A stretch of DNA of 64,000 nucleotides from Amoeboaphelidium protococcarum (lineage: Eukaryota; Aphelidiomycota; Aphelidea): NCBI GenBank assembly GCA_023515745.1, contig JALECJ010000020.1, forward strand, positions 434,001 through 498,000. Reading direction: 5' to 3'. Numbering within the stretch: position 1 is the stretch's first letter; each line of letters opens with the position of its first letter. Position numbers and translations under genes: made by a program. The notes below the pieces were generated by a model, which made no database searches, was not told the origin of the DNA, and saw only the letters and a list, made by a program, of their open reading frames with translations. This document shows positions 1-11,676 of the stretch, piece after piece.

Positions 1-881
1 TACCCTACTCCACAGATGACGGCCTGCAGATGGTGTTTTACTGCAGTGAGTAATGCAAATTGGCACATTCAAAGTTTTACAAACTGGAGTCTGAATTTCT
101 GTAGCGTATGTAAAATAATCTCGTATACCAAGAGCTGAGCAGCTACTGTCAAGAGTATCTATGGCTTCTGGCTCGCTGTTTAATCAACCGAGATCTTGAG
201 TTACAAGGTGATTAGTGCCACACTAAACAATTTAAAAACGATGTGACATTCCGAGATGTTGAGTCGCTGGTGAGTAATATGGATACTTTCACCCAGGAGA
301 GAGTTGAAGGAGAGTTTATGGTTATAGCGGATCTATTGCAGGATCTACAGCGAGATTTACAATCGCCTCCACTGGATTAATCAGAGCTGCTCTAGCTCAT
401 TTGTAAGGAGGAGTGCAATTCATTTGGCCTGTACACATTTACAGAGACGGGGAAGCCAAAGCAGTGCTACGGACTTGCCTTGTATCCACTGGCAGTCTTT
501 TTCAACCACTCTTGTGATCCTAATGTTTCTCATACAACGGAGGGAAGTTGCCAGGTGTTTTATGCTAATCGTAGAATATGGGCTGGCGAAGAGTTGACCA
601 TCTCGTACATTGATATCCGTAAGAGTCGCGCTGAGCGTTAACAAGAGTTGAAGGATGTATTTCTGTTCGAGTGCTCATGCTAGAGATGTGCTTCGGACAC
701 AGCAGGCAATGATAGTGACTGTCGCCCTCGTAGCCTATGTCCCGACACTTCCTGCTATGGTTCTCTGCTTCCCATTTCTGTTGATGGTTTAAATAAAGCG
801 GATCATTAAAGTGAAAGCTTATCTGACAATGACGGTCAGATATGGCAATGTGAATGTTGTCAGAAGAGAGTGAGAATATGA
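1..881 (+). CDS. SMYD-type SET domain methyltransferase, 5' end cut by the window
   Basis: The frame is open from the window edge to TGA at 879-881 once TAA/TAG are read as Gln. The first residues include a YCSEQC segment that looks like the second half of a MYND zinc finger. Further on come NHSCDPNV and GEELTISYID, the S-adenosylmethionine and substrate-binding core of the SET domain, and then a post-SET cysteine cluster of the form C-x-C-x2-C, in which the residue before the Arg is a TAG-coded Gln. SMYD proteins methylate lysines of histones or other proteins. The N-terminus lies outside the window. Only 59 bases separate it from the convergent gene that ends at 941. Confidence 0.85.
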
Positions 882-940
882 ATGAAGTGAATTGTATTTT
901 ATTTACAAAATTTGAGTATGTTCGCATCATCATCAGTTAA

Positions 941-2908
941 TCAATAGCGATTTTGAACATAATCTTGATACTTTATAGCCTTATACTGATATATTCCGCC
1001 ATATATTGTATCTGCATTAACTATAAACAAATTCCCACCGCCACCATCTTGATTGTTCAAATCACCATCATCATTTCTCACGTCATAAGACTATTTATTG
1101 TGAGAACCGCAAGATGAATCAGCAAAAGTGCAGCCAGATATCTCTCCAAAAAAGTCAATAATCTACTACCGCTTGTAGTTCTATTTGACATCATACAAAT
1201 GGACATAATCTGCTGGTTCTGAGGCCATAAGGAAGTTTCCACATGGAGAATATTGACACGATCTGACTGCAGCCATCCGGGCAGGAAGTACTTTCAGAGC
1301 CACATCCAGCCGCCTCTTATCGAATATCCGCACGGTCTTGTCCTAATTGCCCACAGCTAGTTGAATGCCATTAGGTGACCAAGCACAACAGAATGAATAA
1401 TCAAGAAAGCCGCCAACCTGCGCAATCTTATCACCAGACAGAGGGTCCAATAGCCAGCCAGCGGAACTGTCACCGACGCACGCCAAAATCCTTCTACTAT
1501 CCGGATCTAGAGCGGAGCAATTGACAGCCCATGGCATTTAAAATTCCTGGTCCACTTTATGGTACTCCACGTCAACAACGCGCGCATATTAATCATTATT
1601 GGATGCGATGATAATGCGACGTCCACTAACTGAATGGTCGATTGCAACGTGATTGGTTATACCATAAGGATCTTGAGACACTTTAACACAATGAACTTTC
1701 TACTATTCATCATCACCATTCACTATTGCTGAAGGGGCTGATCCCTGTCTATCATCTTGTCCAGTATTTAGAAAACACACTTCACCAGAGAATCCACCAA
1801 CTGCGAGTAAATCTTATCTCGAACAGAGGGAAGTGATTCTAAACAGATTGGCACCATCAAAGTCTTACGCATGAAAGTCGACAACTTGCACAGAGGATCT
1901 GGTGATAGCATTCCACTTGCGCACGGTCCAATGTTGTGAGAAGTACAATTCATGCTTAGACGGACTGGACGCCAAATGCCGCAACTAAAAATGAATGATA
2001 AAACTCTTCTCCATCAGCCGGGTATAGTGAAATCGATAAAACTTGCCATCATCTTTGCACGGAGACAACTGGGATATCAGATCAGAATGAGAATGATGAT
2101 TATTAAGTGTAGTATGGTTGGTATAATTCTTGTTCCTGTAATCTCTATACCTCTATCTGGTGATGGGCAATACTGACCAGTTTATACCTTGAACATCGCG
2201 TCCATCCTAATAATGATCTTACCATGTCACTTCTTTATCATCTGCCAGTATCAGATCTGTGAACCGCGATGAAGGTTATATAAGATCTTGATCAGTATCA
2301 GTCTCTAATTATATCATTTACAACTGCGCGGCATTATTATTATTGTTAGCATTATCGCGTTCTACCACTGTATCCACATTATCGATACCCTATTATGAAG
2401 TTCTATTACTATTACTCAGAGCCTGGCTAATACTATCCAGAGACGATCCATTTTCAGTGCTAATAGTCGGGGTGGTGCGAGTTACACTACCACTTTAAAG
2501 AGACTCGCTAGACCGCCGATTAGACTATATACTTTATTATTATGAATCTGATCTCAGGGCAGCTCTCTATAGCATAGAACCAAGTGCAGTAAAATTCTCT
2601 TCATAGTCGTACTCATCATCATCATCGTCCGCTCTGTCTCCATTGAAGGATCTATCAATGTGTGGAGGCCCAAAGAACAATTCATCATCCAGCACTGCAT
2701 ATTAAATATTGTCCATATGGAATAAATCATCATCCAACTGGTCTATCGCCTCTTCGGTAGATAATCCATTTGACTAGTGAGAAGAATCGCTCTGACTATC
2801 GCCATCTTCATTGTCACTTTGTAAATTACTTATATATTCAAATGGATTACTCCTTAAACTATTGCTATTATTAAGAATGTTATTATTAGGCGACGTTGAA
2901 GCACTCAT
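941..2908 (-). CDS. WD40 repeat protein of the DUF2415 type
   Basis: 655 aa from ATG 2906-2908 to TGA 941-943, with many TAA/TAG codons. The N-terminal third is acidic and rich in Asn, Ser and Asp and looks disordered. WD40-like blades follow from about residue 270. The C-terminal part carries FDKRRLD, RSCQYSPCGNFL, EPADYVHLYD and DFFGEISG, which match my recall of the DUF2415 family of fungal and plant WD40 proteins. The biochemical role of that family is poorly known. It is convergent with the SET gene. I am sure of a WD40 protein and fairly sure of the subfamily. Confidence 0.8.
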
Positions 2909-3102
2909 ATTCTCCCCTAGTCCTTAGACCACTACCTTTATTGACAAAAAAACTGTCTCGTACACCGTATGTGTGTGAGTCCAAGAACGAATTGACGCGA
3001 CTTGATCGCTGCGAATAAATGCTGGACAAACGCGAAACACTTCACTCAGAATGGGGATATACATCACTTGAGTGAATAAATATTCAAAGAACATCAATAT
3101 AT

Positions 3103-3756
3103 TCAGTATACGGTCATTTACAACAAAAGATGAATAAGTAGTACAAGAAATATGGAAGTGGTAGCTAGAAGGAGATCCAGTTGCATCAACGCGTAAGCCC
3201 ACAGTGCAGCAAGACCAGGAATAGGTCGGATATCATTCAGAGTCGGTGGTGAGTACAATGAACTAGAACTATTACCATTTCGTTATAACCAACCGGTGAG
3301 TGTAAAGTTCTGATGACCAGTCATTATCTGTAAAGACTTGAGACCCATTAGCACGGCAGACGCGAGCAGCATCTACTGCATCCAGCGTTTAGTTGCGTGT
3401 CTCTGTACCAAATACACTATAACTACTAGAGCAGGTGCGCTACTCAGCAGGCGATACTTGTAGTCTTCATCTTGAAACTGCTCAGCGATTACATCCAGCA
3501 GAGATGAACCACGATATCTTACAGGTTAGAACGTTTACAGAGCGATGGCATTCATGATTATGAATATTGCAGCCACCACTATAGAGTACAACGCAGTCAT
3601 TGCAACATTACTACGAGTCCATCTATTACTTATCGTGGGTACAGCATTCATTCTCTCCAGTATACCGGACTGTTAAATTACCTTGTCTCTCTCCTCATCA
3701 CTAATGTTTATATCCTCCCTTCTCTAAATTCTCTATGTAAGAGTTTCCTTTGTCAT
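3103..3756 (-). CDS. Small multi-pass membrane protein, unrecognised
   Basis: 217 aa from ATG 3754-3756 to TGA 3103-3105. A charged N-terminus of about 50 residues is followed by hydrophobic stretches near residues 55-75 (LYSIVVAAIFIIMNAIAL), 118-130 (APALVVIVYLV) and 195-212 (ATTSIFLVLLIHLLL), with polar Ser/Asn-rich loops between them. That suggests an integral membrane protein with three or four spans. I do not recognise the family. The downstream in-frame ATG at 3651 is an alternative start, but the upstream stretch (MTKETLTQRIQRREDINISD) reads like real protein. Confidence 0.6.
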
Positions 3757-4022
3757 ATAATGCTAGCTTTACTATTAAATTTATTTATTACTTTACTCTA
3801 ACGTCTTTCAATGTTACAAACGCGGTTTTCTTTTATAAACTTCCTAGTTGAATTACTGTGAAGTACTGTTAGAGGAGGAAATTTTCGCGCGCTTGATACC
3901 TGTACCGAGGAGGAACGGCTATACAACTTTAAATGTATGCAGTGGCAACTTGAAATGAGTGTAAGTGACTTAATATTTGATTTCCAAGATTAAATTGTAA
4001 GAAATAATATAATATTTGAGAA

Positions 4023-4760
4023 TCAAAATGGCCGTTTATTACTGACAAAGTACTCATAAGTTTTCTGGTGAACAGTGTCGTCGTAAGGGGATGGAATTTC
4101 GCATCTGCCCGGCCACAGCATTGGTGATCTAAGGAAGCACACGCTAAGGTTCTTGTAATTCACCTCTAGATAGTTAGGAACAAACACCCATGGAGCCATC
4201 ATTGGCGGAGCATGTAGTCCGTGATCTTGCGTGGATTTCGGTACAGACTAGAGATATTTCTAATACTTCTTACTACCAGTTTCCTCACCGCCTTCTTGAT
4301 CGCCAATAGCTTCCTATTCGGAAGTGGATTCATCAGAGTCAGCATTCTGTTCGGCATCTGCTGCCGCATCATCTTCCATATCCAATCCCTTGAATTATCC
4401 ATTTAACAGCTACAACTTTTCAGGACGTAAAACTTGAGCGATATCACCATCCTCACAAATGTATGACGGATACTTTACCACGCGTCCATTGACGCTAACC
4501 ATACCAGTTCTAATCAAGTGACGTGCCTCATTCACTGAAGTTACAAAACACGCGCGAAATAATATCGTCTGCAACTGCCTCTCCATAAAGGCAAACGTGA
4601 GCATGGTAGTAGGCGGGTACGGTAGTATAACTTGACGCGTCTTATTCTTCGCCTGATCTCCAGCATTGATAAGAGTAAGCTGCATATTATTTCTACGGTC
4701 AGCATACAGTCGCTATTAGATAGGCAATGTCCTAGTGATAGTCTTTCTGAGAACACGCAT
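4023..4760 (-). CDS. NAM9: Mitochondrial small-subunit ribosomal protein uS4m
   Basis: 245 aa. The centre holds an S4 RNA-binding domain (ACFVTSVNEARHLIRTGMV, SVNGRVVKYPSY). The C-terminus carries PWVFVPNYLEVNYKNLSV and PGRCEIPSPYDD, the signature tail of mitochondrial uS4 in fungi and relatives (yeast Nam9). A low-complexity insert rich in Asp, Glu and Ala lies between the two. The start at 4758-4760 gives a basic N-terminus, MRVLRKTITRTLPIQQRLY, fitting mitochondrial import. The stop is TGA at 4023-4025. Bacterial and plastid uS4 lack this tail, so the gene also speaks for an opisthokont host. Confidence 0.88.
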
Positions 4761-5563
4761 TTTGGACATTGACGCGTAATATGGCACCAGCTGACGCTTA
4801 GCACTCCATTGCAATTAGAAGGCAGTCTTTCGCAAGTTGTTCTAATTTTACAACGATGGTTAGTACGCGTTGCTGAACAGATTGTACAAGTTATACTTGT
4901 TGTAAGATTAAATAATCAATCCTCGATCTATATAACTCTTTCTGATAAGCATATCGCTTTTGCTAGTGATATGTTAAAGTGTTGCTTTTACTATGAGCGA
5001 TCTAAAAACTGCAAGACGATTCAGAGAGCGCGTTCATTCGAAGCATTAAAAGACTTTTGTCATTAACAAGCAGCAGGAGATTATAATACTCCATAGAGAA
5101 TCAACAATAATTAATAAATATTTGCACTATGGACAACAGTAAAATTTTTCAAAAAATTCAATGGGCTTAGCTCATTGACTGACCAGTATACAAAGAAGTA
5201 ATAAGAAATATTCATGATGCGACAACTTCATCGTTCTAATTAGTGCCATTAGCTAGTGATTGCTCCAATGCCTAATAGTAACAGTGAACTAAAAAATTTG
5301 AGTTTAAGATATTATAACTAATAAAATCGTTCAAATAAATATTCCCGAATCTCGGATAAAGCATATCTTGGCCAGACCAGATATTTCCGAGATGTGGCTA
5401 TGCAGCGTTCACGATTTACGGGGAACTCCGAGACTCGGGGCATACTGGATAACATCGATGAAATCGGAGGAGCGTCTCTCTTTACTTGCTCTCATTTGAT
5501 ATTCTCATATTTTCTCAGCATCTGATTTTCTCACGCTTTTTAGCTGTCAAAAGTCTGAAGAAC
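4761..5563. other. Intergenic region between divergent uS4m and the first kinase
   Basis: No convincing gene. A 61-codon frame beginning MSDLKTARRF near 4994 runs to a TGA, but it resembles nothing I know. The second half contains an interrupted palindrome (5344-5439, listed separately). Both flanking genes start here, so their promoters must lie in it. Confidence 0.5.
5344..5439. promoter_or_regulatory. Interrupted inverted repeat upstream of the first kinase gene
   Basis: The arms are CCCGAATCTCGG at 5344-5355 and CCGAGACTCGGG at 5428-5439. They are reverse complements at 11 of 12 positions and are separated by 72 bases. A third partial copy, TTCCGAGATG, lies in between near 5386. The element sits about 125 bases before the kinase ATG at 5564. 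It could be a protein-binding operator pair or a hairpin in the 5' leader; the sequence alone does not decide. Confidence 0.4.
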
Positions 5564-6754
5564 ATGATCTCGGCATTGTAAAGGGTAGTCGTTGTTGCAT
5601 TAGCGGTTGGTGTGTCTGTGGTGTGTGGTCGCGAGATCACATCAATGGATGAGAAATAGACCATATTCAACAATCTGAGCTAAAAAGATAGAGATCAAGT
5701 AAAGAATCCAGAAAATATCTGTCTATATACTGCATTTGGACCGACGTTCATGGGAATCAAGGAGCAAGTGGCTTACCGATATGAAACTCTTGAGAAAATA
5801 TCTGAAGGCGCGTATGGCGAAGTTTTCAAAGCGAAAGATTATTGCACAGGGGAACTGATCGCGCTCAAGATTTTCAGGAATCGAGACCAAGACGATATCT
5901 TGGATTTTACCCTAGACTCCCCACAAGGTCTCGAAATTCCAGAGTACGTCAAAGAAGGATGGAGAGAATATAATATTGCAGGTAGCGATTTGGTGGCAGG
6001 AAATCCACACTGTATTCATGCTATAAATGCGTACGAGTTCTCTGATTACTTTGCCATCACTTATCCTCTGTTCGACACAAGCTTAAGCAGTTATAACAAG
6101 AATTTCCTGAGTACGTTGGATTGCGATGATGCGTATAGACTTATAAAATCAGTGACGCGCCAGATCTTGTAGTGCTTGAAACATATCCATGATCGTGGTC
6201 TTGTCCACAACGATTTGAAACCTGGCAATGTACTCATTTCTGGAGATCCTTACAATCCTTTTGTCGCAGTGACAGACTTTGGAATTTCTTGTTACACGTA
6301 GGACTGTGAATGGAAACGCGTTACTCCTTGGTATGAGGCTCCTGAGATTATTTAGTATGGGCGTGGAAATGTTAAGAGTGATATATGGTCGCTGGGGGTG
6401 ATAGTGGCTGAATTGTTTCGGACTAAGCCAGTATTCAGTATCAAATTGAATGATCTCTCACATCTGTATGCCGTTGCTTGCTTATCAAATGATTTTCTGA
6501 TGAAAGGTAGAATTGGAAATCAGTTGCGAGTGCCTCAGCAAAAACGCATGTAGTTTGCACAAGCCTATGGGGTGGATCCTATTCAATACATGCAGCGTGG
6601 ACTAGATCGAGTGCTTTATCGAAAAGAAGCACAGCTTTGTCACGATCAATTATATGAGTAGATGCATACCTTCGTGGAAGGCTGCCTGAAGTTTTAACCA
6701 CAGCTGCGCTTAAATGCACAGGCAGCATTGGAGAACCCCTTTTTGGAGTTTTGA
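5564..6754 (+). CDS. Secreted-type protein kinase 1 (non-RD, HND loop)
   Basis: 396 aa. ATG 5564 was chosen because it adds a hydrophobic signal peptide (residues 8-20, VVVVALAVGVSVV) and a region homologous to the N-termini of the two kinases downstream. The ATG at 5750 would remove both. The kinase domain runs from about residue 68 to 390: glycine loop SEGAYGEV, catalytic Lys in IALKIF, loop GLVHNDLKPGNV, DFG in VTDFGIS, APE in YEAPEII, and SDIWSLGV. The usual HRD is HND, so this is a non-RD kinase with the catalytic Asp intact. Several TAG-coded Gln lie inside the domain (RQIL-Q, YT-Q, EII-Q). It is the first of three paralogs (14029 and 15498). Confidence 0.85.
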
Positions 6755-8218
6755 TTAAACGATTGGTCATTCGATATTAATAGCTATACCAACACCATGA
6801 ATGCAATGAAGAATTTTTTATACTTTTAAACGCAAAATTTAATCTTAATTTGATTTTTTAACCATATTTTCTCTGTTACATACAATGCGAAATCACAGCA
6901 GGATGTATCGTCGGGCGCATGTGATTAGGCCTCCAGGGGGGTTGATGTGCGAGTCGGGAAAAAACCCGTGGGTAGGTGGTGCTGCGCGTGTTAGTGTGAA
7001 GCGAGAGAAGACGAGGAAGACACGCGCGCTCGCGCACGACCACCACAGGACACACGCACGCATATAACTAACGTACGTAGGACATTGACGCGGCCCGGCC
7101 GGTAGTATAAATACATATTTTCACATACCCATTTACATTTTTAGATGCGTCTTGTTAAGATCTTTCTAATAGTACTACTTTCAGAGCCTAAAACGCACTA
7201 TAGCCTAATGAAACAACCGATTTTAGTGTAAATACTAATTGCGCACATCAAGGTTATGGAGTTTTCTACGACAACAATTGATTTGTTATGTTTTCTAGTA
7301 GCAACGCACTAGCGATTAGCACATCGGCGTTTTTGGAGCATTTGAACAACTACGATGTACGCAAAAATTTGAAAATACTTTTACTAACGTGAAATAGCAC
7401 TATAGGCGCTCTAAGTTACAGTCACCACTAGGCACATGTGTTCATAAGATATTTAGCTAAAAAACTGGGGGAAAATCGAGCTACATACGCGTGTTATACC
7501 TCAGATACTTGTAACGCTATTGTGTTGCCTTTGTCCCGCACCCGCTGGTCAAACAGCTTCTGGCTTGTTTCAACCTCGCTCTCTCTCTCTCTGTATCGTA
7601 TCTCACTAAACTCATTCACGATCTGCTATGTATCGTTTATCGTCTGTCTCAATTGACTCCTGTTGTGTTTAAAAATGATATTAAACTTGGTAATGTTTTC
7701 TACCACTTTACTGTGCCTGGCTTTGATAGCGCATCAGGCGGTTCTGTACTTAAGAACGCTGATCAAAAGTGGATAGGACAATGTAACTGTTGAACTCTAA
7801 CTAGCCATCTCTAAATTAAAGGTACTATTATCTTAATGTTTGAACAGATTTTTACTGCAACTAATCAATGCATTTATTTAGTATTTTATTGCGTGTGTAA
7901 CATGGTGCTTCTCAGCAGATAACGCGGCCAATCAGTGAATTGGCATAAATTTACCATCCAACTATAGATCATTTTCTGATATAGATGACTTTAGTTATTC
8001 TTTCGCATTAGGACATCTCTATATTTAATTGCAAACAGCTTCCTAGATTCTCGCCGCTACTCTGATATTCCGAGGGTACAAAGTATATTGAAAATAACTA
8101 CTGTATCATCCTTCTAAAATACATATCTGAAATGCCTGCCTATCCGCGTCATTAAAAGTCACGTAAGTCTGACATACCTATTCTGTAATTAAACTAAATA
8201 CTGCTGAATCTCCGTCGA
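6755..8218. other. Long intergenic region with coding-like scraps and a GC-rich segment
   Basis: No intact gene recognised. 6940-7110 is CpG-rich, with a GGG-A6-CCC hairpin and CGCGCGCTCGCGC, followed by a TATA-like TATAAATA near 7105. Just after it a short frame begins MRLVKIFLIVLL (7144), signal-peptide-like. Protein-like fragments in other frames follow, for example FSSSNALAISTSAFLEHLNN near 7290 and a frame ending at TGA near 7797 (NVFYHFTVPGFDSASGG). A (CT)7 run lies at 7579-7592. This could be a decayed secreted-protein gene or an unspliced gene that I cannot assemble. Confidence 0.35.
7579..7592. repeat. (CT)7 microsatellite
   Basis: Seven CT dinucleotides in a row, inside the non-coding region between the first kinase and the 362-aa gene. 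Confidence 0.9.
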
Positions 8219-9307
8219 ATGTCTCGCGAATAATTAGATCTCTTCACTAAAGACCGGTTAAAACAATATACCATGAATTGGAATCAGTCCAAAGATGATG
8301 TCCCTGAGATACGCGATGATGATACCAAGTCGAAGCTACCATTAACTGGTAATAAGCTGAGTCTGGCCGATGGACTATCAAGATAGCTTGGGCTTGTATA
8401 GCGCCTTGAAGCCGACAACGAAGAACATATTGCCGGAGGTCGTGTAGTGCAATAGGATCTGATTGAGCTGGAATAGGACTTTGAGCATTTCTGGGTTGAA
8501 ATTCGACATCACGCTCGCCAATATAATGGTCGTGGTGACGCTTACTTTTTGGAGCCGTACCGTGACTTTGACGAGAATGATGATGATGTTGTTGCTGTAA
8601 ATAACCATCAGGCTGCTGCTGATGGCGGTCCCAACTCTCCTTAAGAATAAGCATCTGAATAGAATTCCAGTCTTGGCTCTTCAAGCTCTGATGATACCGT
8701 AAGTGATATCTAAGTAGATGAGCCTCGTCCCGCATAGGAGCGTCCTCGAATCGACGCGCCCAATAGGTTACCGCCTGCGGCCATAAGACAGCGAGAATTG
8801 GAGTAGGCCAGCAATGCTCTGCTCGCTGTAAAAGGCATGTAAACGCTACCTCCACTCAATAATTCAGACACGCTAATTAAAACGATCAAAGAGTTTGATT
8901 TGGAGGCTATGGTTGCTGCCAACGAGGATTTGATTGTGGAAAATCCAACCATGGCTAAGAAGGTTGGTAGCTACAGGAATGCCGTGGCTGATTTTAGACG
9001 CGTCAAACGTGTGTTTGAAGAGCTGACGGAGGATGGGTTCAGACGTAAGTTCGCCAATGATGATGGGTAACGCTTGCTTCCTTATAGGAAGATTAAAGAA
9101 ATGATAGGCAAGAGAAATCTTGACATTGGTGACAGTCTGTATCAACTGGAGAGGGCAAAGGACACTTATATTACTGATGGCCTATTTGATGAAGCCAAAT
9201 GGAATAGAAAGTGGAAAACAAAGCGCGGACTGTAGATGTCTGATAAAGGAATTAAAGAGGCATTAAGGTAAAAATACCTAGAAACTAATACAGTATATGA
9301 TGACTGA
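8219..9307 (+). CDS. Orphan acidic, Gln-rich protein, 362 aa
   Basis: Open from ATG 8219 to TGA 9305-9307 with many TAG/TAA codons. The middle is low-complexity (Asp, Ser, Gln, Pro). The C-terminal 130 residues look folded and helical, with alternating charged and hydrophobic residues (FDLEAMVAANEDLIVENP, VKRVFEELTEDGFRRKF, RKIKEMIGKRNLDIGDSL). I do not recognise it. It is convergent with the PIF1 helicase gene, 25 bases away, and lies in the block between the first and second kinase paralogs. It may be a host gene or cargo of a mobile element. The antisense strand also has a long frame, which I rejected. Confidence 0.6.
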
Positions 9308-9332
9308 TAAATATAGTATGTTATTTGTACAA

Positions 9333-10622
9333 TCATTCAATAAGCAGCTACGCATAGAAGTTTTTAACTACCTCAGAAACTCTAACATAATACTCAGAGA
9401 AGTTAATTAACCTGAGATTTTCTATAAATGAAGAGCGTCCAAGAGCTACATACGATTACCCCATTGCAAAAAAGTCTGAGAAATCTATAGTCAGATCTTT
9501 AAATTCATCGCCTTGTACTTTATGGACAGTGAGGCCATAGGCAAGGCATAACGCAAGACCGCGTCTGTGTCCAACCACTTATTTGTTACTGTTCTTGAGA
9601 TCAAACTTGTGCTATTTGAATCGAATCTACTTGGTCTGATTTCGGACCTTAAAGGAAACTATTGGGAAACCATCATTATCAAACCGTGACACGCGTCCTA
9701 TCATGCCATTATAGATGTCATCTGGTTTGTAATTCTCTATCACCATTACTCGAGCACCCTACCACAGACACAACTCTTTGTCGATCTTTTCACAGCTAAT
9801 GTCTACTTCATCCGCACCTGCTACAGTAATCACATCAGAAGCGGTAAACTTCCTTTTCTTTTTCTAAATCCGCTATGCTATCTAGTCATTGTGTTCCTAT
9901 GCGCGCTCTCTGGTTCCAAACAGATAAAACCTTGACATCACATACTATAGATTGTCGCTATCATCAGGATTCTCTACTAAGGTCTCCAGAAACTACAGCT
10001 GTTCGCCATTTAATCGTTCTCCCACACGTATAGCATTGACAGTGTTGATAAATTGAGGAACGTCGTGTCTGTAGATCTCATCTAAATAGGTAAACTTAAA
10101 ATTGCACCTTCTCCATGCATCACTCTAGAACGCGTAATAATTCTAACTATCATCAACAGGTCCCTCCTAAATTATAACAGGCCCTAACTGATGAAAATCT
10201 CCAACTACTATAATTTGAAGCCCACCAAAAGCGTTCTAATTTCTCTTGTGCTAACTAATAAGCCTATCCAAAAACGCGAACTATTAACATGACAACAGGG
10301 ACACTTCATCAATAATCAGAATTCTAATGTTTCGGAGTAATCGTTTAACGTACCACCCATTATTCAAAGCAGCAGTATCCAATGTCTCGTAATCATAAGG
10401 GAGCATAAAACAAGAATTAATCGTCCTAGCACCGGGAATCTTCTGCGATGATATATTATTAGGACTAACGACTTGAAATTTCTTGTGCATTCGACTTAAA
10501 CTAAGGCACACGCTTTTAAGGCAGTGCGTCTTGCCAGTCCCTGCCAGGCCAGACAGAAATACATTTTTACCATCGAGAACCTCCTAAACAAACTACCTCT
10601 ATTTATCATTAAACTAAACCAT
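9333..10622 (-). CDS. PIF1-type superfamily 1B DNA helicase
   Basis: 429 aa from ATG 10620-10622 to TGA 9333-9335. Motifs in order: Walker A GLAGTGKTH near residue 22, Walker B LIIDEVS, motif III VVGDFHQLGP, and near the C-terminus LTVHKVQGDEF with GQSYVALGRSSSF (motifs V and VI). The Gln of GQSYVALGR is a TAA codon. PIF1 helicases unwind G-quadruplex and replication intermediates in nucleus and mitochondria. This one is short because it starts almost at Walker A and has no N-terminal extension, as in many PIF1-like paralogs and in helicases associated with mobile elements. The region just after Walker A is divergent. Confidence 0.85.
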
Positions 10623-10785
10623 TAATTAACTATGTCAAAATACAATATATAATTGAAAATTTCGTGCAGATAAAGCATTTTACAAATGGAAATATTTTTC
10701 AAAGAGAAGTCGTCGACGAAAGATGTTAGCATTCTTGAAATGTATTAAAGAAGGTTTAGTAAATTGTAAATCACCTTTTGCGCAT

Positions 10786-11676
10786 TCATTGCTACATGAT
10801 GTCGAACTCAGATAGGAATTAATACATCTTTTCATTCACGTGGAGAAAATATGTAAGTTGAAGCAATGAATCCGCCAGATCATCCTTCTTCTTAGCGTTC
10901 TTGAACTAAGAACCGACATCCGTCTCCAGCAGGTGCATGTAATCGCGGTAAATTATATCCACCGCATTTCTCTTCTTTTACTTTCCTCCTGACGCGTAAT
11001 GTTACGCCACCGCTTTAGGATCGATAGTAATAGCCTTATCGTGCAATGCTACGAGTTGAGATTGCACCGTGTAAACCATCATAGACTTAGCATTAATGAC
11101 TCCGTTATTCGAGCATACTCTCTACCTTTCGACAAGGAGACGACACTTGGAGTTGATATTGTGATATGCGAGGAAATCGCGACACCACTTTCCGTAAGAC
11201 TCAACAGCAGGTGTGTTTAAACATCTTTCGCTATCAGGATTGCGCAATTCCCAAGCAATGACACGCTTTAACTTTAAGTCATATATGGCAACAGCAAGAT
11301 TCTTGACACCAACATCCACTGACACAATTTGCTCATACTATTCAAAGGGAGTTGAGACTTTACCAATATCGCTTATGTATCCGGAATATAGACTAATTGC
11401 TTTATCGATCAGATTAGATTTTTTAACAGATTCGCCTTAATTGGATAACTAAACGCCTTAACTCTTCAACAGGTCTTTCAACTATTCCACTGTACTTTTA
11501 TCAAGATGTGCACGTATTTAGTTAAGAAGGCTTTATCTGGGACATTCCTTCTCAGTAGAAATACCAATACTACTGTTGACCGACACTTTCTTTTATCCAT
11601 AGAAATAGTCCTCGTCATCCGACAAAAGACTTACTACTTTCAAAGGCCTCTTACTGCTGCTTTAAAAATCTTCCAT
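10786..11676 (-). CDS. CCE1: Mitochondrial Holliday-junction resolvase, CCE1/YDC2 family
   Basis: 296 aa. An N-terminal region with a SAP-like helix pair (VEQLKDLLKSQGVQL, near residues 58-72) is followed by an RNase-H-fold RuvC-like core: SVDVGVKNLAVAIYDL with the first catalytic Asp, LLVERQRV with the catalytic Glu, and KKDDLADSLLQL near the end with the final acidic pair. This order and the SAP-like region match yeast Cce1 and fission-yeast Ydc2, which cut four-way junctions of mitochondrial DNA. The start is ATG 11674-11676 and the stop TGA 10786-10788. I take it as a host gene rather than part of the neighbouring mobile element. Confidence 0.85.

Noticed and set aside
8244-8855. Minus-strand frame of about 203 codons, the longest uninterrupted under the standard code
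   Set aside because: It has no ATG near its beginning, its composition (His, Gln, Trp, Tyr rich) is unlike the other genes, and the plus strand carries a complete ATG-to-TGA gene with ordinary composition.
10786-11676. CCE1-like nuclease as a component of the neighbouring mobile element
   Set aside because: Its domain order matches the conserved mitochondrial resolvase, a normal host gene, so adjacency to the recombinase is not enough.
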